DNA of 64,000 bases from RFSX01 sp965248155 (GTDB lineage Bacteria; Bacteroidota; Bacteroidia; Chitinophagales; Saprospiraceae): positions 62,001 to 126,000 of the forward strand of contig CBDFIO010000002.1 in NCBI GenBank assembly GCA_965248155.1. Direction: 5' to 3'. Position numbers and translations under genes: made by a program. Below the pieces are notes generated by a model. That model was not told the origin of the DNA, made no database searches, and saw only the letters and a list, made by a program, of their open reading frames with translations. Below are positions 26,285 through 35,765 of the stretch, one piece after another (position 1 is the first letter of the stretch; each line of letters opens with the position of its first letter).

Positions 26285-27502
26285 ATGGGTTGTGCATCAT
26301 GTTCAGTAACTAAAAATGGAGTACCTCAGGGATGTGGTGATAAAGGCCATTGTACAAGTGGTAGCTGTAATAAGAAAAACAGTTATGATTGGCTAACAAC
26401 ATTGGACCTTCATGATCCTATGGGTTATAAAATCGTAGAAATATCATTTAAGAAAGGAAACAGAAAAAACTTTTACTTTAATCCGGAATACGTTGATGCT
26501 ATTACCGGTGATCTGGTTGTAGTTGAGTCCTCTAACGGGTATGACATCGGAAGAATCACACTTTCCGGAGATTTAGTCAGACTTCAGATGAAGAAGAAAA
26601 AATCAACTGAAGAGAACGTCATTCACAAAATTGTAAGACTCGCTAATCATCGTGATTTAGAAAAACTTGAAGAAGCACGAGGCCTTGAAAAGAAAGCTTT
26701 AGTTCGTGCCAGAGCAATTTCAAGAACCCTCGATATCAATATGAAAGTTGGAGATGTAGAATATCAAGGAGATAAAAGAAAAGCAATTTTTTACTATACA
26801 GCCGAAGGAAGAATTGATTTTAGAGAGTTGGTTAGGATGTATGCCAAGGAATTCAAAGTAAAAATTGAAATGAAGCAAATTGGCTCACGCCAAGAATCTT
26901 CAATAATTGGAGGGATTGGAACTTGTGGACGTGAACTTTGTTGCTCAACTTGGAAATCTGACTTTCAATCTGTTACCACAACCGCCGCACGTTATCAAAA
27001 TCTTGCAATAAATCAAACCAAATTGACAGGCCAATGTGGTAGATTAAAGTGTTGCCTTAATTATGAATTAGATACATATATAGATGCATTAGGCGACTTT
27101 CCTGACAAAGCAGACGTAATCAAACTAGATGGAGGATTTGCCAATCTTGTCAAAACAGACATCTTTAAAGGGATTATGTATTATTCAATCACTAAGGACA
27201 ATATCAGAGGCCCATTACTTGCCATTTCAAAAGAAAAAGTAAAAAAACTTCTGTCTTTAAATAAGAAAGGAATCGAAATCAAGAATATCAATTCTATGGA
27301 GTTCGAAAGCCAGAAAGTCAAAGAATTTGACGAAGACCTCGACCTGGAATTTGCTGATGTTACTGGTGAAATTGAATTGCCGGAGATCAAAAGACGAAAA
27401 AAGAATAAGAGAAAAAACAAAAGAAGGAACAACCCTTCTAACAAACAAAGACGGCATCCCGGTAATACGGGCAAAGGCAAAGACCAACCCAATAAAAAAT
27501 AA
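26285..27502 (+). CDS. ricT: RicT/PSP1 family regulatory iron-sulfur complex subunit
   Basis: A 405-residue protein. The N-terminus is Cys-rich (GCASCSVTKNGVPQGCGD). The PSP1 C-terminal homology region covers about residues 60-290, with IIGGIGTCGRELCCSTW and LTGQCGRLKCCLNYELD, the conserved Cys motifs of the YaaT/RicT family. In Bacillus, RicT joins RicA and RicF in a complex carrying Fe-S clusters that affects mRNA processing. The tail from residue 360 is Lys/Arg-rich and disordered. It sits between holB (11 bases) and lpd (23 bases), so an operon is likely. Confidence 0.9.
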   Translation: MGCASCSVTKNGVPQGCGDKGHCTSGSCNKKNSYDWLTTLDLHDPMGYKIVEISFKKGNRKNFYFNPEYVDAITGDLVVVESSNGYDIGRITLSGDLVRLQMKKKKSTEENVIHKIVRLANHRDLEKLEEARGLEKKALVRARAISRTLDINMKVGDVEYQGDKRKAIFYYTAEGRIDFRELVRMYAKEFKVKIEMKQIGSRQESSIIGGIGTCGRELCCSTWKSDFQSVTTTAARYQNLAINQTKLTGQCGRLKCCLNYELDTYIDALGDFPDKADVIKLDGGFANLVKTDIFKGIMYYSITKDNIRGPLLAISKEKVKKLLSLNKKGIEIKNINSMEFESQKVKEFDEDLDLEFADVTGEIELPEIKRRKKNKRKNKRRNNPSNKQRRHPGNTGKGKDQPNKK

Positions 27503-27525
27503 ATACTAAAAATTAATATTAAAGA

Positions 27526-28926
27526 ATGAAGTACGATGTAATGATCATTGGCTCTGGCCCTGGTGGATATGTCGCCGCAATAAGATGCGCACAACTTGGA
27601 TTTAAAACCGCAATAATAGAGCGATACCCAGTTCTTGGAGGAACCTGCCTCAATGTCGGTTGCATCCCCTCGAAAGCCCTCCTTGATTCTACAGAACACT
27701 ATCACAACGCACAACATAATTTTGAAGAACATGGATTAGGCTTGAATAAACTCCAGCTCAATCTTCAAAAAATGATTGCTAGGAAAAATAAAGTGGTAGA
27801 ACAAACAAATGGCGGTGTGTTGTACTTAATGAATAAAAATAAAATTGATGTCATTCATGGACATGCAAGTTTCATAGATAATAATCAGATCGCTGTTGTT
27901 AATAATGATTCCAAAACTACTTTTGAATTTGACAAGGCAATTATTGCTACTGGTTCCAAACCGATTACACCTCCATCTTTTAATTATGACAAAAAAAGAG
28001 TGATAACATCAACAGAAGCATTGAACATTACTGATCTACCAAAGAGAATGGTGATTATTGGTGCTGGAGTTATTGGACTTGAAATGGGTTCTGTCTTTGC
28101 AAGATTAGGGACAGAAGTGGAAATAATAGAATTCCAAGACAGGATATTATCAGGTATGGACAAAGATGCCGCAAGAGAACTTCAAAAATCACTAAAGAAA
28201 CTAGGAATTAAATTCTATTTAAAACATGCAGTATCTCAAGTAAAATCATCAGCTGAATCTGTAACTATCGAATACAATAAACGAAATAGCGAGGAAATTC
28301 TATCAATGAATGCTGACTATTGTCTTGTTGCTATTGGACGACGACCATATACTGACAATCTTGGATTAGAAAAAGTAGGCGTCCAAAAAGACGATAAAGG
28401 AAGAATAATTGTAAATGACCACCTTGAAAGTAGCACAAAAGGAATCTTTGCAATAGGAGACGTAATAAAAGGCCCAATGCTCGCACATAAAGCTGAGGAA
28501 GAAGGCATATTCGTGGCAGAATTTATGGCAGGACAAAAACCACATATTAATTATAATCTAATCCCTGGAGTCGTATATACATGGCCAGAGATGTCCGGCG
28601 TAGGTAAAACAGAGGAAGAACTTAAAGAAGCAGGAATTAAATATAAAGTTGGAAAATTTCCAATGAAAGCTTTAGGAAGATCCCGGGCAAGTATGGATAT
28701 TGAAGGCCTTGTAAAGGTCATTGCAGATGAAAAGTCAGATGAAATACTAGGTGTACATATGGTTGGTGCAAGAGCAGCTGATATTATCATGGAAGCGGTA
28801 GCACTTATGGAATTTAGAGCCTCCGCTGAAGATATGGCCAGAATATCTCATCCACATCCAACTTATACAGAAGCTGTCCGAGAAGCAGCTTTAGGAGCTA
28901 CAGGAAATCGATATTTACATATTTAA
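27526..28926 (+). CDS. lpd: Dihydrolipoyl dehydrogenase (E3)
   Basis: A 466-residue flavoprotein of 2-oxoacid dehydrogenase complexes, reoxidising dihydrolipoamide with NAD+. The FAD-binding GSGPGGYVAAIRCAQLG is at the N-terminus; the redox disulfide is in GGTCLNVGCIPSKALL. The NAD site is IIGAGVIGLEMGSVFARLG. The second FAD motif is GIFAIGDVIKGPMLAHKAEEE, and the catalytic His-Glu pair is in HPHPTYTEAVREA. Full length. Its stop overlaps the stop of the convergent sulfatase-like gene by 4 bases. No E1 or E2 genes are in the window. Confidence 0.95.
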   Translation: MKYDVMIIGSGPGGYVAAIRCAQLGFKTAIIERYPVLGGTCLNVGCIPSKALLDSTEHYHNAQHNFEEHGLGLNKLQLNLQKMIARKNKVVEQTNGGVLYLMNKNKIDVIHGHASFIDNNQIAVVNNDSKTTFEFDKAIIATGSKPITPPSFNYDKKRVITSTEALNITDLPKRMVIIGAGVIGLEMGSVFARLGTEVEIIEFQDRILSGMDKDAARELQKSLKKLGIKFYLKHAVSQVKSSAESVTIEYNKRNSEEILSMNADYCLVAIGRRPYTDNLGLEKVGVQKDDKGRIIVNDHLESSTKGIFAIGDVIKGPMLAHKAEEEGIFVAEFMAGQKPHINYNLIPGVVYTWPEMSGVGKTEEELKEAGIKYKVGKFPMKALGRSRASMDIEGLVKVIADEKSDEILGVHMVGARAADIIMEAVALMEFRASAEDMARISHPHPTYTEAVREAALGATGNRYLHI

Positions 28927-30290
28927 GAAAGAAGCTTATCCTCGAATTTGAGAAAATCCTTTAATTGGCTTTGAACAAATTTTTTGGCTTCAGAACAATT
29001 AACCAGCTCTTCAATAGGATTAATTCCTTTTCCCATGTCTTCGAAACTTTGTTCATTGGAGTTTTCTCCATATTGAGTTGAAGAAGCCCTAGCCCATGAT
29101 CCATTCTTTTTAAGATATCTCATTCCCTCAAAATGGAAACAAAACTGATTAAATTTAAATTTATCTAAAGTTCGACCTTGATTATTATACCAGAAACTTT
29201 GAGATATAGGCATATTATAAACTTGATCCTTGAATATATCTTCTCCGTTTAATTTGCTGTACCCCGAAGATTTTGCAATGCTGTGAAAGAGTAGTCTAGA
29301 ACTCGTTTTGTGTTGAAGAATATTTGGGGTCATTCCATTGCTGTCAAGCCAGAAAATTGGTACGCGTGTACACGCATCAGTCACATTTGAAAAGTGATAA
29401 ACCCAATTTTGATCTCCAAAGTTCTCGCCATGATCAGAAGTGAATATGACCAAATTATCTTGATCTTCATGAATTGATTTTACAAATTCATCTAAATCTG
29501 ATCTAATCAACTCCCAACTTTTACTCTGCCTTGATTTTATTGTTTGAAGAATATTATTCTTTGGAAAAGCTCCTTCTTTGGTTAAAAAAGTTTGATTAAC
29601 AATGTTATACATCGCTTTAAGCTCATGAAACTTGTCTATCAGGTTATCACTCGAAAATTTAAATTCCTTGTCAATATGATATGGAAAATGAGTCTCCATT
29701 AAGTTGATAAAAATGAAAGCTTGTTCTCCTTTTTTATCGTGCTGAGCCATTAGATTCTGGACTTCCTCAAAAATCAATTTGTAATAAGATCTGAACCAGA
29801 CTGCAGCAGCTTTAATATCTTCAGTAAGTTTTTGAGTAATTATGTCTTTGGAAAATAGTTTTTTACGAATTCTGGGTTTCCCCAACAATACCAGCAATTG
29901 AGAAAGACCCACTCCATGTGATTCAGCAAGATCCCAGGTTCGGACTACTTTATCAAAACCACGATCCAGGCCAAATATTTCTGACGTTGCTACATTGGAA
30001 GTATACTGATAGGTTTTGTACCCCTGCGATTTTAATATTTCTGCAAGCGTAGTGCTGTTTTTATTTAAAGTTCTTGTTTGTGTTGTAGCATGGTGGTGAT
30101 GCGGTAATTGACCGGTAAATAAACTTGCTGTTGCTGGAAGCGTCCAGCAAGCTGCTGAACTAGCATTGGTAAATTGGCTCCCGTTTTTTTCCATATATGG
30201 TACAGAAGGGTTTCCATTTTGATACACAGAATCAAAACGCAAGCTATCAGCAACGATTAAGACAATGTGTCTAGGTTTGTTATCAGACAT
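28923..30290 (-). CDS. Sulfatase-like / alkaline phosphatase superfamily hydrolase
   Basis: A 455-residue protein without a signal peptide. Metal-binding Asp residues appear in HIVLIVADSLRFDSV near the N-terminus and in IFTSDHGENFGDQNW around residue 280. The active-site segment reads AACWTLPATASLFTGQLPH. It lacks the C/S-x-P-x-R formylglycine motif of true sulfatases; Thr in WTLPAT is the likely nucleophile, as in phosphodiesterase or phosphotransferase relatives. It is probably cytoplasmic, and the substrate is unknown. It is a single gene, converging on lpd with overlapping stops. Confidence 0.8.
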   Translation of the reverse strand: MSDNKPRHIVLIVADSLRFDSVYQNGNPSVPYMEKNGSQFTNASSAACWTLPATASLFTGQLPHHHHATTQTRTLNKNSTTLAEILKSQGYKTYQYTSNVATSEIFGLDRGFDKVVRTWDLAESHGVGLSQLLVLLGKPRIRKKLFSKDIITQKLTEDIKAAAVWFRSYYKLIFEEVQNLMAQHDKKGEQAFIFINLMETHFPYHIDKEFKFSSDNLIDKFHELKAMYNIVNQTFLTKEGAFPKNNILQTIKSRQSKSWELIRSDLDEFVKSIHEDQDNLVIFTSDHGENFGDQNWVYHFSNVTDACTRVPIFWLDSNGMTPNILQHKTSSRLLFHSIAKSSGYSKLNGEDIFKDQVYNMPISQSFWYNNQGRTLDKFKFNQFCFHFEGMRYLKKNGSWARASSTQYGENSNEQSFEDMGKGINPIEELVNCSEAKKFVQSQLKDFLKFEDKLLS

Positions 30291-30438
30291 TTTACCAGTT
30301 CCTCTAAATTAATAAAATACAGGTTTTTGACCCCTCTAACAGGCAGCTTAAGATGGCAAGATTAGCATTTTTTCTTATTTGTAAGAATATTTAAGCTGAT
30401 TAAAATTTAGAGAGGCGAAAAGAAAAATCAGGAGTTCT

Positions 30439-31104
30439 TTAAAGACCACTAATAATCAAGACTAATTCGCCTTTAATAGAGCTCCTGGATTCAAGTTCTT
30501 CGATAACAGAATTGAGCGGTCCCCTGATACACTCTTCATGGATTTTGCTGATTTCCCGGCACAAACAAACCTGTCGATCTTCTTGTGCCAGCTCACTAAT
30601 TTTTTTTAAAGTCTTTACAATTCTGTGTGGTGATTCATAGAGAATAAATGGCGTAGATAAAGCTAATAAAAACTGAATTCGACTTTGTTTGCCTTTTTTA
30701 TGGGGTAAGAATCCTTCGAAATAAAATTTATCACACGGAATACCAGACATTACAATGGCAGGAATAAGCGCAACTGCCCCCGGTAAACAGCTCAATTCTA
30801 TTTGATTGGATACACAAGCTCTGACTAAAAGAAATCCAGGATCTGAAATCCCTGGTGTTCCTGCATCACTTACTAAAGCAATATTTTTTCCTTCTTTTAA
30901 TTGGGCGACTACTGAATCCAGTTTTTGATGTTCATTATGGCTATGGAATGATTCTAGTGGGGTAGAAATTTCGTACTTATTGAGTAGTTTTTTCGTGACT
31001 CGAGTGTCTTCAGCAAGAATTAATTCAACTTCAGATAGAATTCTAATAGATCGAAGCGTGATATCTTCAAGATTACCTATCGGAGTTGGGACAAGGTATA
31101 ACAT
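30439..31104 (-). CDS. rsmI: 16S rRNA (cytidine1402-2'-O)-methyltransferase
   Basis: A 221-residue SAM-dependent tetrapyrrole-methylase-fold enzyme that 2'-O-methylates C1402 in the decoding centre. The start LYLVPTPIGNLEDITLRSI is diagnostic, followed by LAEDTRVTKKLL, SDAGTPGISDPGFLLV and ESPHRIVKTL. It is slightly shorter than E. coli RsmI because the C-terminal part is short, which is usual in this phylum. Its ATG directly abuts the purS stop (TAGATG), so the two are co-translated from one mRNA. Confidence 0.93.
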   Translation of the reverse strand: MLYLVPTPIGNLEDITLRSIRILSEVELILAEDTRVTKKLLNKYEISTPLESFHSHNEHQKLDSVVAQLKEGKNIALVSDAGTPGISDPGFLLVRACVSNQIELSCLPGAVALIPAIVMSGIPCDKFYFEGFLPHKKGKQSRIQFLLALSTPFILYESPHRIVKTLKKISELAQEDRQVCLCREISKIHEECIRGPLNSVIEELESRSSIKGELVLIISGL

Positions 31105-31356
31105 CTATTCTTCAGTTATAGTATACTCATATTTTTCCATTATCACATTAGCTAATAATTTCTTGCAGGCTTCTTCGACTTGACCTTCAGCCTCTGACCT
31201 GGATGATGCTTCTATTAAGACATCAATATGTTTACCTATTCTTACATCTTCAACTCCAACTATATTTATCTTATGAAGACTTTTTGCCAAAGTTTTACCC
31301 TGAGGGTCCAATAACTCTTTATGAGGCATTATATCAATATGAGCAATAAATTTCAT
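31105..31356 (-). CDS. purS: Phosphoribosylformylglycinamidine synthase subunit PurS
   Basis: An 83-residue subunit that bridges PurL and PurQ in the fourth step of purine synthesis. The signature is clear: KELLDPQGKTLAKSLHKI, then VEDVRIGKHIDVLIEA and EACKKLLANVIMEKYEY. Full length. Its presence implies the split PurS/PurQ/PurL enzyme rather than the single large PurL. The purQ and purL genes are not in the window; rsmI follows without a gap. Confidence 0.92.
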   Translation of the reverse strand: MKFIAHIDIMPHKELLDPQGKTLAKSLHKINIVGVEDVRIGKHIDVLIEASSRSEAEGQVEEACKKLLANVIMEKYEYTITEE

Positions 31357-31605
31357 CTAAATAGATTTAAAAAATTAACAAAATATCTTATCCAACACTA
31401 AACCAAACTTTATGTGTCTTTAAGAGTGCGTAAAATTGACACCTAATTATATAATAGCCAAATTTATGATCTGTTTTTATTAGAATTGGGTTTATTTCGG
31501 AAAACTAACGGAATTGATTAGGTTTAAATTAATTTAAAATTTCTTTAAAATTTTGGTGGACGAAATTTTTGTAAATGGTATCAAGTTTAATAAGAACAGT
31601 ATAAA

Positions 31606-33759
31606 ATGAAATATCTCATCCAGATATTATTGATAGCATTTTGCACCTCGCTGACTGCCCAACCTTCGAATGACGATTGCATTGGAGCATTAAATATTCC
31701 ATCCATTGACAATTATTGTTCTGGAGATATGGAATTTACCAATGAAGGTGGTACAGCGGATCCAACTTTTGCTGATAATTGTTTTATTAACTATACCAAT
31801 GGGGTTTGGTTTTCATTTACACCCACTGAACCAGCAGTACTAATTCAACTTTTTGCCGGTAACCCATTTGGAACATTGGGTGATCCTCAAATGGTATTAT
31901 TTACTGGAAGTTGTGTAAATGGCTTGATCTATGTGGAATGTTCCCCCGGCTTGAATGCAGAAAATGATGAGTTAACAGTCACAGGATTAACCTTAGGCCA
32001 GGTCTATTATCTTTATGTCGAATCGACGTTTCGTGAAGGAACATTTAAACTTTGTATTAATGACTATATCGCTCCACCATCGCCGGAATCAGATTGTAAC
32101 CGCGCTGTCGTATTATGCGATAAATCAGGATTTTCAGTTCAGAACTTAAATTCACAAGGCTTGGATGAAACCGAACTGGACCAGTTCCAAAACCATTGTC
32201 TGAGTTCTGAGTTTGCTTCCGCCTGGTATAAATGGACCTGTAAAGACCCTGGAAGTCTGACCTTTACACTTACTCCTAACAATTTCATCCCAGGTACAGA
32301 ATCTGATGATCTTGACTTCGCAATATTTGAATTGCCTGATGGATTGGATGATTGCGATAATAAGGAAATCATTCGATGTATGGCATCTGGGCAGCAAGGA
32401 GGATGTGATTTTGCCATTTGGGGTATATGCAATGGCTTAACAGGTCTTAGTTTGGCATCTTCAGATATTGAAGAAGATCCGGGATGTTATGTCAATAACG
32501 GATGTGTGGGTATCAATACAGGACAAGGAGACCCTCCTCAATTCGATGACAATTTTATTTCAGCGATACAAATGCAAGCCGGTAAATCTTACGCTTTAGT
32601 TGTAATGAATTTTTCTAGATCAGGACTTGGTTTTGGTATTGAATTTGGCGGCACAGGTACATTTTTAGGACCTGAGCCTGACTTTGATCTTGCCACAATC
32701 CAAGAATTTGAATGCGATAAAAGAATTGATGTAACCAATCTTTCAAATTCATTGACAGATTCTATAGTTGGTTATGCTTGGAATTTTGGTCAAGGAGCAA
32801 GTCCACAAGTTGAATTTGGAGAAGGTCCCCATGAAATAATCTATGAGTCATTCGGTGAAAAATCAATTGCCCTAACTGTTGAGACTACCAGAGGATGCAT
32901 TGTTACTAAAATCATCGATGTTTTTGTTGAAGCTTGCTGTGCCGATACATCTACTCTAGACTTAAACCTTATAGGTCAAGATTTAATCTGTGCAGGAATT
33001 CCTGATGGTTCCATAATGGTTCAAGGAATAAGCGGTGCTCCAGAATATAGCTACAGTTTGAATGGCATGGACTTTCAGCCAAGTCCACTTTATTCAGATT
33101 TAGGACCAGGAACATATAGTGTTACTATTCAAGATATTAAAGGATGTGAAACAGTTGAAACTATAACCATATCAGAACCTCCGCCATTATCTATTAATGC
33201 AGGCCCTGACCTCACAGTAGATTTAGGATTTACAGGTCAAATCATGGCCAACTACTCCCCTCCCGGTACTAATGTTACTATTACCTGGGATCCTGAAGAA
33301 GGATTGGATTGTCCGGGTTCTGATTTAATCGATTGTCTTGATCCTGAGGTAGTATCTCCAGGAACGACAACATATACTGTCACAATTGAAGATGAAGCCG
33401 GATGTAGAGCCCAAGATCAAATTACGGTAACTACCAATATTGTAAGACCGGTCTATACACCCAACGTGATTACTCCTACAACCCAAGATTTGAATTCTGT
33501 GTTTAGATTAGGTCTGGGACCACAATCTGAAATGATTGAAGAACTTTGCATTTTTGATAGATGGGGAAGTATAATATATATTGAAAGAGGAGTATTGCCT
33601 AACGATCCCGATTCAGGTTGGGATGGTCGTTTCGGAAATTCAGACCCAAATGCTGTTGTGGAATACGTAAATCCTGGTGTTTTTGTATGGTATGCCAGAA
33701 TCAGATTTATAGATGGCGAAGTTTTTTCATTTGCAGGAGATGTAACCGTTTTACGATGA
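31606..33759 (+). CDS. Secreted protein with T9SS type B sorting domain
   Basis: A 717-residue protein with a signal peptide (KYLIQILLIAFCTSLTAQ). Residues 20-160 resemble a PPC-type beta domain (NDDCIGALNIPSID, GVWFSFTPTEPAVLIQLFAG); a second, similar block follows to about 370. Residues 370-445 look PKD-like (VGYAWNFGQGASPQVEFGEG), and SprB-type repeats follow (GSIMVQGISGAPEYSYSLNG). The last 95 residues form the gliding-motility-associated C-terminal domain (TPNVITPTTQDLNSVFRLG, then CIFDRWGSIIY and VNPGVFVWYARIRF). It should be exported by T9SS to the surface. Its stop overlaps the ATG of lptC (ATGA). Confidence 0.87.
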   Translation: MKYLIQILLIAFCTSLTAQPSNDDCIGALNIPSIDNYCSGDMEFTNEGGTADPTFADNCFINYTNGVWFSFTPTEPAVLIQLFAGNPFGTLGDPQMVLFTGSCVNGLIYVECSPGLNAENDELTVTGLTLGQVYYLYVESTFREGTFKLCINDYIAPPSPESDCNRAVVLCDKSGFSVQNLNSQGLDETELDQFQNHCLSSEFASAWYKWTCKDPGSLTFTLTPNNFIPGTESDDLDFAIFELPDGLDDCDNKEIIRCMASGQQGGCDFAIWGICNGLTGLSLASSDIEEDPGCYVNNGCVGINTGQGDPPQFDDNFISAIQMQAGKSYALVVMNFSRSGLGFGIEFGGTGTFLGPEPDFDLATIQEFECDKRIDVTNLSNSLTDSIVGYAWNFGQGASPQVEFGEGPHEIIYESFGEKSIALTVETTRGCIVTKIIDVFVEACCADTSTLDLNLIGQDLICAGIPDGSIMVQGISGAPEYSYSLNGMDFQPSPLYSDLGPGTYSVTIQDIKGCETVETITISEPPPLSINAGPDLTVDLGFTGQIMANYSPPGTNVTITWDPEEGLDCPGSDLIDCLDPEVVSPGTTTYTVTIEDEAGCRAQDQITVTTNIVRPVYTPNVITPTTQDLNSVFRLGLGPQSEMIEELCIFDRWGSIIYIERGVLPNDPDSGWDGRFGNSDPNAVVEYVNPGVFVWYARIRFIDGEVFSFAGDVTVLR

Positions 33760-34319
33760 TTAACAATTACCTAAAAATATTACCCATCATTTTTTTTACA
33801 GCCTGTTCCAATGATATTTCAGATGTAAAAAAAATAACTCCTCATTCCAATATTAAAGTTGAAATAGCTAAAAACGTCGAAATCCTCTACAGTGATTCCG
33901 CAATAGTGAAGGTCAAAATACAAAGTCCTGAAATGAAAAGATATCTTCATAGAGGAGAATCCTATGACGAATTTCCTTTGGGTTTGTTAGTCGAATTTCT
34001 TGATGAAGATAAATCTGCAAAGAGTTGGCTGGAAGCAGATTATGCAATCAGAAAAGATGCTGAAAAAAAGATTTACGTAAAAGAAAATGTAACTCTTTAT
34101 AATAAAAGAAACGACAAACTTGAAACCGATGAATTGGTTTGGGATGAAAGCACTGAAGAGATTTATACCAACAAACCAGTAAAAATTACTCAACCCTCAG
34201 TTGGCGATACAAGTTTCGGTTTTGGATTCAAGGCCGATCAAGAATTTACTAGATTCGAAATCAAACGAAAATTCTCCGGAATTAAAAATATTGAAGAACT
34301 CACCAAGGATACCGATTAA
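33756..34319 (+). CDS. lptC: LPS export ABC transporter periplasmic protein LptC
   Basis: A 187-residue protein from ATG 33756; the frame extends 46 codons upstream inside the previous gene, but only this start gives a signal or membrane segment (NNYLKILPIIFFTACSND, with a lipobox-like FTAC). The LptC beta-jellyroll pattern is visible: VEILYSDSAIVKVKIQSPEM, LVEFLDEDKSAKSWLEADYA, KIYVKENVTLYNKRNDKLETDELVWD and IYTNKPVKITQP. LptC passes LPS from LptBFG to LptA. The OstA-like gene at 53243 is a possible partner elsewhere in the window. Confidence 0.85.
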   Translation: MINNYLKILPIIFFTACSNDISDVKKITPHSNIKVEIAKNVEILYSDSAIVKVKIQSPEMKRYLHRGESYDEFPLGLLVEFLDEDKSAKSWLEADYAIRKDAEKKIYVKENVTLYNKRNDKLETDELVWDESTEEIYTNKPVKITQPSVGDTSFGFGFKADQEFTRFEIKRKFSGIKNIEELTKDTD

Positions 34320-34505
34320 GCTATTCTCTTAACAGCTTTACAACACCAAAGGTTAAACAATCTTTAAATCAAAATCCAAGAGTAACTTATACGTTTTATT
34401 CCCCATCATATTTCTGAAATTGATTCCTAAAGCACTAAAGATTTTATCATCATAAGTTTTAGTCAATAGGAAATCAAACTATTGTTCAACGATTAAATCT
34501 AGCTT

Positions 34506-35678
34506 ATGAAAAATTTACTTTACATCACAACGATAATTCTTCTGGTAAGCTCATGTCGTTCCATCGAAAAAATGGTGGATCAAGGACAATATGATGAAGC
34601 CATTGTATTTGCCGCTGAGAAATTATCAGGAAAGAAAAACAAAAAGACCAAACATGTAAAAGGCTTGGAAAAAGCTTTTGAAAAAATATCCAAAAAGGAT
34701 ATGGACTTAATCCACTTCTATGATGGAAATAGTAATCCTGAAAATTGGGACTTGATCTATGACATCGCGCTTAAAATAAAAGCCAGACAAAATAGAATTG
34801 AAGCATTCCTTCCTCTTATAAGTAAAGATGGTTACAAAGCAGAATTTCAATTCGTAAAAACAAATATTATACTCAATGAAGCTATGAACGGTGCCATGGA
34901 ATATCATTACAAAAAAGTACTGAACAGAATTGAAAAGGCAAGAGAAGGAGACAAGAACGCAGCACGCTCAGCATATTCCAGTACAAAAAGTATTGAACAC
35001 TATACAGATTCCTATAAAGACGTCTATAGATTAAAACGAGAAGCAATATTCCTGGGTAAAACAAGGGTATTGGTGGATCTGGAAAATAACAGTTCATCAA
35101 TAATTCCTTTGAGAATAGATGAGATACTTGAATCTATCGATGTTGAAAATCTAAATAGTCTATGGAAGGAATTTTACTTGAGTAAACCTGAAGACCTGGA
35201 GATTGATTATATCGCAAAGTTAAATATCAGTCATTTGGATGTCAGTCCTGAACGAGAGATAATTGAACATCATACAGATTCAAAAAAAGTAAAAGATGGA
35301 TGGAGGTATGCTCTCGATAAAAATGGAAATGTGCGCAAAGACTCTCTTGGCAATGATATTAAAATAGATAAATTTAGAACGATCACTGCTCATGTTACTG
35401 AAATCGTAAGGGAAAAATCTGCAATTGTTGGTGGTTCCTTGGAATTGATAAACACTGAAAATGGAAACATTTCACAAAGAGAAGATATTTCCGTTGAAGC
35501 CGTGTTTTCAGATTTTATAAGCAGATTCCGAGGTAATAGAAAGGCACTATGTCATAAATCTCTGAATAGTATAGGTCATCGTCCTTTGCCTTTCCCTAAT
35601 GACTACAATATGATATTAGATGCTTCTGAAAATTTAAAATCTGCTTTTAAAGATGCATTATATATAGTTAGAATTTAA
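34506..35678 (+). CDS. Uncharacterised lipoprotein
   Basis: A 390-residue protein with a lipoprotein signal (KNLLYITTIILLVSSC). Residues 20-200 are helical and charged, with a short TPR-like start (DQGQYDEAIVFAAEKLSG). Residues 250-330 appear beta-rich, and the C-terminus contains CHKSLNSIGHRPLPFP. I recall no named family. It is probably an envelope protein held in the outer or inner membrane. It has its own terminator (35705-35736). The upstream 186 bases hold no recognisable signal. Confidence 0.6.
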   Translation: MKNLLYITTIILLVSSCRSIEKMVDQGQYDEAIVFAAEKLSGKKNKKTKHVKGLEKAFEKISKKDMDLIHFYDGNSNPENWDLIYDIALKIKARQNRIEAFLPLISKDGYKAEFQFVKTNIILNEAMNGAMEYHYKKVLNRIEKAREGDKNAARSAYSSTKSIEHYTDSYKDVYRLKREAIFLGKTRVLVDLENNSSSIIPLRIDEILESIDVENLNSLWKEFYLSKPEDLEIDYIAKLNISHLDVSPEREIIEHHTDSKKVKDGWRYALDKNGNVRKDSLGNDIKIDKFRTITAHVTEIVREKSAIVGGSLELINTENGNISQREDISVEAVFSDFISRFRGNRKALCHKSLNSIGHRPLPFPNDYNMILDASENLKSAFKDALYIVRI

Positions 35679-35704
35679 TCTAGATCTGGGAACGATCGAG
35701 GTGG

Positions 35705-35736
35705 AGTCCTTGCTGGTAACAGCAGGGACTTTTTTT
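35705..35736 (+). terminator. Rho-independent terminator
   Basis: AGTCCTTGCTG (35705-35715) pairs with CAGCAGGGACT (35720-35730), with one T-G pair and a GTAA loop, followed by seven T. It ends the lipoprotein gene at 34506-35678. Confidence 0.85.
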
Positions 35737-35765
35737 ATATCTTTAATTTAATACATTCTTATGTT

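Noticed and set aside
27181..27732. 183-residue minus-strand open frame across the ricT-lpd junction
   Set aside because: Antisense to two clear genes; the hydrophobic peptide arises from Lys-rich codons read backwards.
33618..33755. N-terminal extension of lptC inside the previous gene
   Set aside because: The extension is Cys/Arg/Trp-rich out-of-frame sequence; ATG 33756 gives a proper signal segment and ATGA coupling.
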